A stretch of 24,485 nt of DNA from Enterobacteriaceae bacterium UBA2655 (lineage in GTDB: Bacteria > Pseudomonadota > Gammaproteobacteria > Enterobacterales > Enterobacteriaceae). How positions within the stretch are numbered: position 1 is the stretch's first letter; each line of letters begins with the position of its first letter. The notes under the pieces are model-generated. The model was given only the letters and a program-made list of their open reading frames with translations, did not search any database and was not told the origin of the DNA. Shown one piece after another: positions 7,584-13,519 of the stretch. Both the position numbers and the translations under genes were made by a program. The stretch is from positions 17,289 through 41,773 of the forward strand of contig DENB01000068.1 of assembly GCA_002359495.1 (NCBI GenBank), in the 5' to 3' direction.

Positions 7584-8366
7584 ATGGCAGAACAACAGCA
7601 GAAGGTCGCCGTGATAACGGCATCGGATTCGGGCATTGGCAGAACCTGCGCCCTGATGCTGGCGGAGCAGGGGTTCGACATCGGCATCACCTGGCATTCA
7701 GACCAGCAGGGCGGCGAGGAGACAGCGCGCGAGGTGCGCAGTAAGGGGCGTCGCGCCGAAGTGAGCCATCTCGATCTCGCCGATCCGCCGCAGGGCGGGC
7801 AGTCGCTCCAGACCCTGATCAATCGCCTGGGCCGCATCGACGTGCTGGTGAACAACGCCGGTACTAACGCCAAAGCCGGCTTTCTGGAAACAACCTTCGA
7901 AGAGTGGCGGAAAGTCTTCGCCGTGGATGTGGACGGCGCCTTCGTCTGCGGCCAGATCGCTGCGCGTCGCATGGTAGAGCAGGGCGACGGCGGGCGCATC
8001 ATCAACATCACCTCGGTGCATGAGCATACGCCGCTGCCCGACTCGATCGCCTATACCGCAGCGAAACATGCGCTGGGCGGCCTGACCAAATCGATGGCGC
8101 TGAGCCTGCTGCCGCATAACATTCTGGTGAACGCCGTGGCGCCGGGGGCGATCGCGACGCCGATGAACGACATGAGCAATGAGGATGCGCACCACACCAA
8201 AATCCCGGAGATCCCGGCCGGACGTCCGGGCGATACGCGTGAAATCGCCAGTATGGTGGCCTGGCTCTGTTCCGAATGGGCGACCTACACCACCGGACAG
8301 TCATTTATCATCGACGGCGGCTTTATGCTGGCCAACCCGCAGTTCAAGGGGTACGACAATCCGTGA
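7584..8366 (+). CDS. yohF: SDR family oxidoreductase YohF
   Basis: A 260-residue classical short-chain dehydrogenase/reductase, very close to E. coli YohF (shared stretches include ITASDSGIG, FDIGITWHSD, GGRIINITSVHEHTPLPD and YTAAKHALGGLTK). The Rossmann motif is TASDSGIG (12-19); the first Gly of the usual TGxxxGxG is Ala here, as in E. coli YohF. NNAG is at 90-93 and the catalytic set is Ser144, Tyr157 and Lys161. The physiological substrate of YohF is not established as far as I know; NAD(P)-dependent oxidation or reduction is expected from the family. The ATG at 7584 has an excellent GGAGGT six bases upstream. It converges with yohD and belongs to the block yohF-yohD-yohC-pbpG that is conserved with E. 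coli. Confidence 0.93.
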   Translation: MAEQQQKVAVITASDSGIGRTCALMLAEQGFDIGITWHSDQQGGEETAREVRSKGRRAEVSHLDLADPPQGGQSLQTLINRLGRIDVLVNNAGTNAKAGFLETTFEEWRKVFAVDVDGAFVCGQIAARRMVEQGDGGRIINITSVHEHTPLPDSIAYTAAKHALGGLTKSMALSLLPHNILVNAVAPGAIATPMNDMSNEDAHHTKIPEIPAGRPGDTREIASMVAWLCSEWATYTTGQSFIIDGGFMLANPQFKGYDNP

Positions 8367-8376
8367 CGCCTGACCG

Positions 8377-8398
8377 CGCAGGGCGTCGCCGCCCTGCG
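8377..8398. terminator. Perfect hairpin between convergent yohF and yohD
   Basis: CGCAGGGCG (8377-8385) and CGCCCTGCG (8390-8398) form a 9-bp GC-rich stem around a TCGC tetraloop. It fills the gap between the stop codons of yohF and yohD and would form in transcripts from both strands. Neither side has a T-run, so it is probably an inefficient terminator or an mRNA 3'-end protecting structure rather than a classical intrinsic terminator. Confidence 0.55.
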
Positions 8399-8974
8399 TC
8401 AGCCAGCCCGTTTGTCATTCCAGCGACGGATGACGAAGCGCAGCAAAAAGGCGAAGACCACCGCGCCGGCCAGCCAGAACAGATGTTTCAGATGCTGGTC
8501 GATTTTATGCAGCAGCGGCGTGATCATCTCGCCGGCGAAATAGCCCAGCGAAACAAACAGCAGCGCCCAGATAGCGGCGCCCACCACGTTCAGCAGAAAA
8601 AACTTCAGCGGCCGAAGATGACTGGCGCCGATAATGATCGGGCCGATAAGACGAAAGCCGTACATAAAGCGCACGCCGATGACAAACAGGCTGGGGTGGC
8701 GCTGGATCAGATGGTTCGCTTTGACCAGCTTATCCTGATGCTTCTTAAACCGGCGCAGGATGCGCGTGCCGTAGCGTCGTCCCAGCCAGAACAGCAGCTG
8801 ATCGCCGATGCCGCCGCCGATCATGGCGGCGATCACCACGCCGCTGTAGCGCAGCAGCCCCTCATGCGCCGCGATGCCGCCCAGCAAGGTAAAGGTTTCT
8901 CCCTCGATGAGGCAGCCCAGCAGTACGCCCGGATAACCATACTGCGCAATTAATTCATTGATATCGAAATGCAA
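8399..8974 (-). CDS. yohD: DedA family inner membrane protein YohD
   Basis: A 191-residue DedA/SNARE-associated (VTT) family membrane protein. It matches E. coli YohD (192 residues): LIAQYGYPGVLLGCLIEGET, TLLGGIAAHEGLL, LIQRHPSLFVIGVRFMYGFRLIGP, IIIGAS and a C-terminal LHKIDQHLKHLFWL. The family signature F/YGxRFxYGxR...G is visible. DedA proteins act in membrane homeostasis and some are linked to polyprenyl-phosphate or lipid flipping; the role of YohD itself is not known. The frame is open up to an ATG at 9022, but homology begins at FDINELIAQYGY. A TTG codon at 8972-8974 with GGAAGG six bases upstream gives the family length, so I assign a TTG start. The gene is divergent from yohC; a TATAAA (complement of 9011-9016) may be its -10. 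Confidence 0.88.
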   Translation of the reverse strand: MHFDINELIAQYGYPGVLLGCLIEGETFTLLGGIAAHEGLLRYSGVVIAAMIGGGIGDQLLFWLGRRYGTRILRRFKKHQDKLVKANHLIQRHPSLFVIGVRFMYGFRLIGPIIIGASHLRPLKFFLLNVVGAAIWALLFVSLGYFAGEMITPLLHKIDQHLKHLFWLAGAVVFAFLLRFVIRRWNDKRAG

Positions 8975-9118
8975 AATTAACCTTCCCCTGGAAACAAGAC
9001 CCTCCACAAGTTTATACCGCATCTGCGCAGGCTTCCGGCCCTGACGACAATTAAACCCAGCGCCGGAGGTAATTTCGCGCTTTATCTCCCCGCTCGCCGC
9101 AAAAATGGCAGCCCCGTT

Positions 9119-9124
9119 TATACT
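9119..9124 (+). promoter_or_regulatory. Predicted -10 element of yohC
   Basis: TATACT at 9119-9124 is a good -10 hexamer 58 bases before the yohC start. The appropriately spaced -35 position (about 9096-9101) does not match TTGACA, so an activator or alternative sigma factor may be needed. Consensus evidence only. Confidence 0.35.
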
Positions 9125-9182
9125 AGAGATGAGCTGCCCGGCATCCGAGTCGGGTGGACAGTCGCATCAGAGAGGTGATTTT

Positions 9183-9770
9183 ATGAATCATATCTGGGGA
9201 CTTATGGCGCATCCCAATCAGGAGATGCGTGAGATTAAGCAAGAGAACGAAAGCGTTTCGCACCATTACACGCATCATGTCCTGTTTATGGCAGCCATCC
9301 CGGTCATCTGCGCCTTTATCGGCACCACGCAGTTAGGCTGGAACCTGGGAGAAGGGCGCTTCATCCAACTTAACCTGCTGACCGGCGTCGGCCTCGGCAT
9401 CCTGTTTTATCTGATTATTCTGGGCGGCGTCGCGGTGATGGGCCGCGTCATACACTGGATGGCGCGCGATTACCCGCAACGTCCTTCCGTTCAGCGCTGT
9501 ACGGTATTCGCCGGCTACGTGGCGACGCCGCTGTTTCTCTGCGGCATTATCGCGCTCTACCCGCTGGTCTGGCTCTGCGTGCTGGCAGGAGCGCTGGCGC
9601 TGCTCTATACCGGCTATCTGCTTTACGTCGGCATTCCGGTCTTCCTGAATATCGATCATGATGAAAGCGTGCGTTTTTCCGGCTCTACCATGGCGATAGG
9701 CGTGCTGGTGCTGGAAGTGCTGCTGGCGCTGACGGTGGTAATATGGGGTTATGGCCCGCGTCTGTTCTGA
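9183..9770 (+). CDS. yohC: YIP1 family inner membrane protein YohC
   Basis: A 195-residue polytopic membrane protein, the same length as E. coli YohC and highly similar: HVWGL/HIWGL start, HPNQEM, YTHHVLFMAAIPVICAFIGT, GVAVMGRVIHWMARDYPQRP, VFAGYVATPLFLCG, ALYPLVWLC and AIGVLVLEVLLALTVVIWGYG. It has the YIP1 domain and about five hydrophobic helices. No function is established in bacteria as far as I know. The start at 9183 has GAGAGGTG upstream, which decides against the longer frame opening at 9105. It is followed by a clear terminator and then pbpG in the same direction, and it is divergent from yohD. Confidence 0.92.
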   Translation: MNHIWGLMAHPNQEMREIKQENESVSHHYTHHVLFMAAIPVICAFIGTTQLGWNLGEGRFIQLNLLTGVGLGILFYLIILGGVAVMGRVIHWMARDYPQRPSVQRCTVFAGYVATPLFLCGIIALYPLVWLCVLAGALALLYTGYLLYVGIPVFLNIDHDESVRFSGSTMAIGVLVLEVLLALTVVIWGYGPRLF

Positions 9771-9780
9771 CCGACCTCTC

Positions 9781-9814
9781 AGGCTGTGTCTTTCCCGTCG
9801 GGACACAGCCTTTT
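9781..9814 (+). terminator. Intrinsic terminator of yohC
   Basis: AGGCTGTGTC (9781-9790) and GACACAGCCT (9802-9811) form a perfect 10-bp stem with an 11-base loop, followed by TTTT ending at 9814. It starts 10 bases after the yohC stop, so pbpG downstream needs its own promoter. Confidence 0.85.
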
Positions 9815-9952
9815 AACGCACAGAAACAATCTCCTTCAGGAAATTTCGTAACGAACCGCGTATGATGCTGCGGCCAGCCCGCGTATAGTCTGGCCTGATG
9901 CGGGCAGCCTGTGTCTGACACAGCGCAAAATCTTAACCGGTACACTTTCCCG

Positions 9953-10900
9953 ATGCCTGTAAACATTCGCTATTCACTGCTGTCACTGGCGTTGCTCTTC
10001 ACGGGCGCAACGGCGATGACGCCTGCGCTGGCGGCGCCTGCGCTTGCCAATATGGCGCCGATTGCCCAGCCGCAAATCGCCTCCGGCAGTGCGATGATTG
10101 TCGATCTTAATACCAATAAAGTGTTGTTCTCCAGCCATCCCGATCGCGTACGGCCTATCGCCTCGATCACCAAGCTGATGACGGCGATGGTGGTGCTGGA
10201 CGCCCATCAGCCGATGGATGAGCTGCTGTCGGTGGATATCAGCCACACGGCGGAGATGCGCGGCGTCTTTTCGCGCGTCAAGCTGAACAGCGAAATCAGC
10301 CGCCGGGATATGCTGCTGCTGGCGCTGATGTCATCGGAAAACCGTGCGGCGGCCAGCCTTGCGCACCATTATTCCGGCGGCTACGACGCCTTTATCCGCG
10401 CCATGAATGCCAAAGCGCGCGCCCTCGGCATGACGCATACCCGCTATGTCGAGCCGACCGGCCTGTCGATCCACAACGTCTCCAGCGCGGAAGATCTGAT
10501 CAAGCTGCTAAAAGCGACGCGACAGTATCCGCTGCTGGGCCAGCTTAGCACCACGAAAGAGCAGACGGCGATCTTCAGCCATCCCGCCTATGCGCTGCCG
10601 TTCCGCAATACCAACCATCTGGTCTATAAAGCGGACTGGCGCATTCAGCTGACCAAAACCGGCTATACCGACGAAGCGGGCCATTGCCTGGCGATGCGTA
10701 CGGTGATCAACAACCGGCCGGTGGCGCTGGTGGTGCTGGACGCCTTCGGCAAATATACCCATTTCGCCGATGCGAATCGTCTGCGCGACTGGCTGGAAAC
10801 CGGCAAAGCGGCGCCGGTGCCCGCCGCGGCGCTGGCTTATAAAAAGCAGAAGGCGGCGCAGGTGGCTAGTACTGACATAAAACGACTGGCCGTTGAATAA
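9953..10900 (+). CDS. pbpG: D-alanyl-D-alanine endopeptidase PbpG (PBP7)
   Basis: A 315-residue periplasmic serine peptidase that cleaves DD-crosslinks in peptidoglycan; it matches E. coli PbpG along its length. A signal peptide (about residues 1-28, ending in [13 protein letters not shown] cleavage sequence) precedes the conserved [16 protein letters not shown]. The penicillin-binding motifs are complete: SITK with nucleophile Ser71 and Lys74, SEN at 128-130, and KTG at 235-237. The C-terminus [14 protein letters not shown] also matches PBP7. The frame is open from a GTG at 9911, but the ATG at 9953 puts the signal peptide at the N-terminus as in E. coli; the ribosome-binding site is weak. 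In E. coli the next genes are dld and bglX; here an AT-rich insertion begins right after the stop codon. Confidence 0.94.
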   Translation: MPVNIRYSLLSLALLFTGATAMTPALAAPALANMAPIAQPQIASGSAMIVDLNTNKVLFSSHPDRVRPIASITKLMTAMVVLDAHQPMDELLSVDISHTAEMRGVFSRVKLNSEISRRDMLLLALMSSENRAAASLAHHYSGGYDAFIRAMNAKARALGMTHTRYVEPTGLSIHNVSSAEDLIKLLKATRQYPLLGQLSTTKEQTAIFSHPAYALPFRNTNHLVYKADWRIQLTKTGYTDEAGHCLAMRTVINNRPVALVVLDAFGKYTHFADANRLRDWLETGKAAPVPAAALAYKKQKAAQVASTDIKRLAVE

Positions 10901-11368
10901 CAGATTGCTAAATTAATAATTGGGCAGCTTTGTTTTGGGATGATATACGCTGACTGATAGTTTGTTTTTATCAGTCAGCGGATTTCCCTGTTAAATGCAG
11001 GCAGGGAGTCAGGCAAAAAATGAAATTGAACATAATCAAACAGAAATTTAATTATTCCCACTTGAACGCATTTAAGCAGTTTTGTGCTGTATTGAAAATA
11101 CATGTTAAAACTAAACCTTAACATACGTGATGGGAAGTATTATGGCAATAAGTTAATTTTCACTTTCGCATATGGAACTATCTTATAATGGCAACAATCC
11201 CTATGATGAATATGATAGTTAAGAATATTGCCAATGAGTCAAATAAATCATCTATTATATATTGCATTATTTCCTTCCTGACCTTTTTTCTGTTGGCGTA
11301 TAAATAAGTGCGGTATTGAATAAAGTATTATTTCATATATCCTGTTTCAACTGGGGGAGGGTAATTTT
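10901..11368. other. AT-rich intergenic segment of 468 bases after pbpG
   Basis: The composition changes from GC-rich to strongly AT-rich at the pbpG stop codon. The segment contains a perfect 12-bp stem-loop (10948-10980), a smaller one (TCCCTG 10985-10990 with CAGGGA 11002-11007), and three short plus-strand frames of low credibility. The first is 11020-11121: 33 codons, basic, with AGG six bases before the ATG. The second is 11102-11188, 28 codons. The third is 11203-11307: 34 codons, with a hydrophobic helix IIYCIISFLTFFLL but no ribosome-binding site. A TATAAT occurs at 11184-11189 without a good -35. I see no recognisable gene, mobile element or RNA family here. Confidence 0.6.
10948..10980. 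repeat. Long perfect inverted repeat (12-bp arms) downstream of pbpG
   Basis: CGCTGACTGATA (10948-10959) and TATCAGTCAGCG (10969-10980) are exact reverse complements separated by a 9-base T-rich loop. It lies 47 bases after the pbpG stop. It is not followed by a T-run on either strand, so it may be a 3'-end stabiliser or weak terminator, a protein-binding site, or a structural scar at the edge of the inserted segment. Confidence 0.75.
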
Positions 11369-12172
11369 TTAGTTTATTTTAGTGACAACTAATTTTGTGC
11401 TATACTTCATATTTTCCAGATTGTGTTGTTTTATTAATGCCAGCATTACTTTATAGCCAGCACAATCCTTGAGATCTATAACTTTTGAAATTTTTAATCT
11501 TTCTTCCCAACTCTCCAGTTGCAATATATCATCTAAACCAAATTTTAAAAGCGTATCTTTGTCCTTTTGTCTGTAATTATCAATTAAGTTGTTGCATACG
11601 ATGTCAAATACCAACTCAGCACCGGATGCTACAGCGGAAACCAGGTTTATAAACTTTTTATTCTCCTCAGCTGAAAAATAAACAAGTACGCCTTCAACGA
11701 TAATCAAATAATCTGAATTTTTTTCATGTGTGGTAATTTCTGCCCACCATGCTAAGTCAAACATTGAGCAAGGAATAAGGTGTTCATTGCTTCCCGGTGG
11801 GAGGAAATATCTTCTTGCTTCAATAACCTCTTCCAGGTCTACATAATAGAATTTTGCTTTTTCACACAAAGGAAAAATACGCTGATATCTTGTGTCCAAC
11901 CCACAGCCAAGCATAATAATAACCGGATTTTCATTTTTTTCTATAAATTCGATAGTGTATTTGTCGAATGCTTTTGATCTGATGACAATCCCCTGTTTTG
12001 TAATAAGTCGACCTGAATACTTTGATAAGTTTAAATTTAAATTTTCAAGTAATTTGAACGCTTCTTTATCCTTTAATAATGAATTTTTTTTCTTATAATC
12101 CTCGGCTTTGCTTAACAAAGTAAAAAGAGCGCTTTCCGATATTTTATTAATAAAAAAAGATGTTGTACTCAT
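11369..12172 (-). CDS. SAM-dependent methyltransferase, leucine carboxyl methyltransferase (LCM/COG3315) family
   Basis: A 267-residue soluble protein. The SAM-binding glycine-rich motif is VIIMLGCGLDTRYQRI (Gly89-Arg95), followed by the acidic loop YVDLEEVIEARRYFLP with Asp112, and by IIVEGVLVYF near residue 160. These are typical of the LCM family (Pfam LCM, COG3315), as is the N-terminal SESALFTLLSKAED...KDKEA segment. Family members mostly methylate carboxylate groups (for example the C-terminal Leu of PP2A, or a wybutosine side chain), and bacterial members are often tied to secondary metabolism. The substrate here is unknown. The ATG at 12172 has GAGG four bases upstream. It lies 22 bases after the HmuS-like gene on the same strand, so they form an operon. 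The gene is AT-rich with AT-ended codons, unlike the GC-rich neighbours, which points to horizontal transfer. No terminator is visible downstream. Confidence 0.82.
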   Translation of the reverse strand: MSTTSFFINKISESALFTLLSKAEDYKKKNSLLKDKEAFKLLENLNLNLSKYSGRLITKQGIVIRSKAFDKYTIEFIEKNENPVIIMLGCGLDTRYQRIFPLCEKAKFYYVDLEEVIEARRYFLPPGSNEHLIPCSMFDLAWWAEITTHEKNSDYLIIVEGVLVYFSAEENKKFINLVSAVASGAELVFDIVCNNLIDNYRQKDKDTLLKFGLDDILQLESWEERLKISKVIDLKDCAGYKVMLALIKQHNLENMKYSTKLVVTKIN

Positions 12173-12194
12173 ATGGCCTCTTTTTTTCTAAAAA

Positions 12195-13229
12195 TCACCA
12201 ATTACATTTCGATATTGATATTACTTCTCGCCATAATTCTCGCTCTTTTTCACCTTCGTTGCGTTGTCCGTAAATTTGTATTATAAGCGTGCCATCCTCG
12301 GCATAAGCTTCTAATGAATTAACGTAGCCATTTTCACAAGGTTTTCTAACGATCCATGATGAATGAATCTGATTGTATTTAATATGTAGCTTGAAATTGT
12401 TGTTGAAAATATTTAGCCAGTCGTCTTTATAAAATATTTTATCGGGAATGCCGGTGAAAATTTGCACGCAGCCTTTATTGGAAACAAAAATTACGATCTC
12501 ATTAAGCATCTCTTTTGTTTTTGTAAAAACTCGTTCTATAATTCCATTATCTACTTGACAAGCCAGATCGGGTTTCACGCTTTTTAACAGACTAAATCTG
12601 TCCATTTTATATTTATGCATCAACATATAAAAGTCATGTACATCACTCATTTTTCTCCAGTCATCATCGATTTGTTTGTTAAACGTAATTTCCCCGTCAG
12701 GAAAAAAAGAGGGATGTTTTTCAAAAATGATCTCCTTTAATTCAGATTTGTATTTATTTTTTATGCTTTTGAAAAAAGCTATATCAGTGTTAAGTGTGGG
12801 ATAAATTTTATGTACAGCATTGCCTTCATTATCAAATATTTGTAGGGAGTCTCCTCTTTCAGAATCCTCTATATAAAAAATATAAGCCCAGTGTCGAAAA
12901 AAAATCCTTAAATCAAGTTCTCGAGGATTAAGTATTAGTCCTGCCTGAGCGCTTACGTCCATGCTTTTATAACCGTAAAGATATTGGTTTTTATATATAC
13001 CGTTCAGAATGCTAATTGCATACCTGTTTCTGGTTACTGTTTTTATTTCTTTTAGGTTTTCAAACGATTCTATAAAATTTTTAATGTTGTCTATTTTTAA
13101 TAATACTGCATCATGACCTAACCTTGCTTTTACCAGTTCGCCTTCAGTAATACATAATCCATCAGCGATATCAAAAGAATAGCTATCATGAAGATTGCTT
13201 TTCAAATGGGAATAAATTTGCATATTCAT
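12195..13229 (-). CDS. HmuS/ChuS/HemS family heme-binding, heme-degrading protein
   Basis: A 344-residue cytoplasmic protein matching E. coli ChuS (342 residues) end to end. Both structural repeats are present: DAVLLKIDNI, GLILNPRELDLRIFFRHWA and MSDVHDFYMLM in the first and middle parts; NKGCVQIFTG, WLNIFNNNFKLHI, SWIVRKPCENGYVNSLE and IYGQRNEGE in the second. The heme contacts of ChuS, Arg100 and axial His193, correspond to Arg108 (LDLR) and His198 (SDVH), so heme binding is likely retained. ChuS-type proteins store, pass on or oxidatively open heme. Normally the gene lies with a TonB receptor and heme ABC transporter; none is here, only the methyltransferase. AAGGA precedes the ATG at 13229 by six to seven bases; a second ATG at 13223 is less well placed. 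The gene is AT-rich and looks transferred. A perfect FNR box lies about 78 bases upstream of the start. Confidence 0.88.
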   Translation of the reverse strand: MNMQIYSHLKSNLHDSYSFDIADGLCITEGELVKARLGHDAVLLKIDNIKNFIESFENLKEIKTVTRNRYAISILNGIYKNQYLYGYKSMDVSAQAGLILNPRELDLRIFFRHWAYIFYIEDSERGDSLQIFDNEGNAVHKIYPTLNTDIAFFKSIKNKYKSELKEIIFEKHPSFFPDGEITFNKQIDDDWRKMSDVHDFYMLMHKYKMDRFSLLKSVKPDLACQVDNGIIERVFTKTKEMLNEIVIFVSNKGCVQIFTGIPDKIFYKDDWLNIFNNNFKLHIKYNQIHSSWIVRKPCENGYVNSLEAYAEDGTLIIQIYGQRNEGEKERELWREVISISKCNW

Positions 13230-13300
13230 ATTTTTTCCTTAATCATTTTTTCGGTAAGCTTCAACTTATCTTATGTTTGCTCGGATGGAAATATATTGTT

Positions 13301-13314
13301 TTGATCAAAATCAA
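13301..13314 (-). promoter_or_regulatory. Perfect FNR-type binding site upstream of the HmuS-like operon
   Basis: TTGAT-CAAA-ATCAA at 13301-13314 matches the FNR consensus TTGAT-N4-ATCAA at all ten positions. Its centre is about 78 bases upstream of the HmuS-like start codon and roughly 40-45 bases upstream of the transcription start expected from the candidate -10 sequences at 13268-13275, close to the class II activator position (-41.5). The site is symmetrical, so it could also act on the divergent channel gene, about 205 bases away. Binding is predicted from consensus only. Confidence 0.6.
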
Positions 13315-13394
13315 CGTTTTATTATCAATTGATCCTTATTCAGGTATTCTGCCATTAATAAATTTTCTCGTTGATGATTAAATATTATTTAATT

Positions 13395-13412
13395 AATACT
13401 TATCTAAGTATT
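13395..13412. repeat. 18-base inverted repeat in the intergenic region
   Basis: AATACTTA (13395-13402) and TAAGTATT (13405-13412) are exact reverse complements with a two-base spacer. Its size and symmetry fit an operator for a dimeric regulator. It lies seven bases from the next palindrome and upstream of the channel gene. Confidence 0.6.
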
Positions 13413-13419
13413 GATATTT

Positions 13420-13439
13420 AATTAATAACGTTATTAATT
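13420..13439. repeat. 20-base perfect palindrome in the intergenic region
   Basis: AATTAATAAC (13420-13429) is directly followed by its reverse complement GTTATTAATT (13430-13439), with no spacer. It is AT-rich, so some symmetry is expected by chance, but ten consecutive complementary pairs is notable. It could be an operator or a cruciform-forming site about 80 bases before the channel gene start. Confidence 0.6.
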
Positions 13440-13519
13440 TCTATGCATTTGTGATAACTTATGGCCGATTTATTAAAGGATTTTTTCTACTCAAGTTGCC
13501 ATTCCGGAATAGTCTATGT

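Larger units (their letters stand above)
13230..13519. other. Divergent regulatory region between the HmuS-like gene and the MscS gene
   Basis: About 290 very AT-rich bases with no gene. They contain a perfect FNR-type box (13301-13314), a 10-bp palindrome ATCAATTGAT (13324-13333), an 18-base inverted repeat (13395-13412), a 20-base perfect palindrome (13420-13439), and a 12-base direct repeat ATTTAATTAATA at 13387-13398 and 13416-13427. Minus-strand candidates for a -10 before the HmuS-like gene are CATAAG or TAAGAT (complement of 13268-13275). I see no convincing Fur box, which is unexpected for a heme gene. Confidence 0.65.

Noticed and set aside
11102..11188. A 28-codon frame containing KYYGN, reminiscent of the YGNGV motif of pediocin-like bacteriocins
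   Set aside because: The rest of the motif, the cysteines and the double-glycine leader are absent, there is no ribosome-binding site, and such bacteriocins belong to Gram-positive bacteria.
13372..13390. Possible Fur box upstream of the HmuS-like gene
   Set aside because: GATGATTAAATATTATTT-like sequence matches the Fur consensus poorly; AT-richness explains the similarity.
10911..13428. Nine-base repeat AATTAATAA at both ends of the AT-rich segment (10911-10919 and 13420-13428) as a possible target-site duplication
   Set aside because: Similar AT-rich words recur nearby (for example 13391-13398), and there is no transposase or terminal inverted repeat, so chance is the simplest reading.
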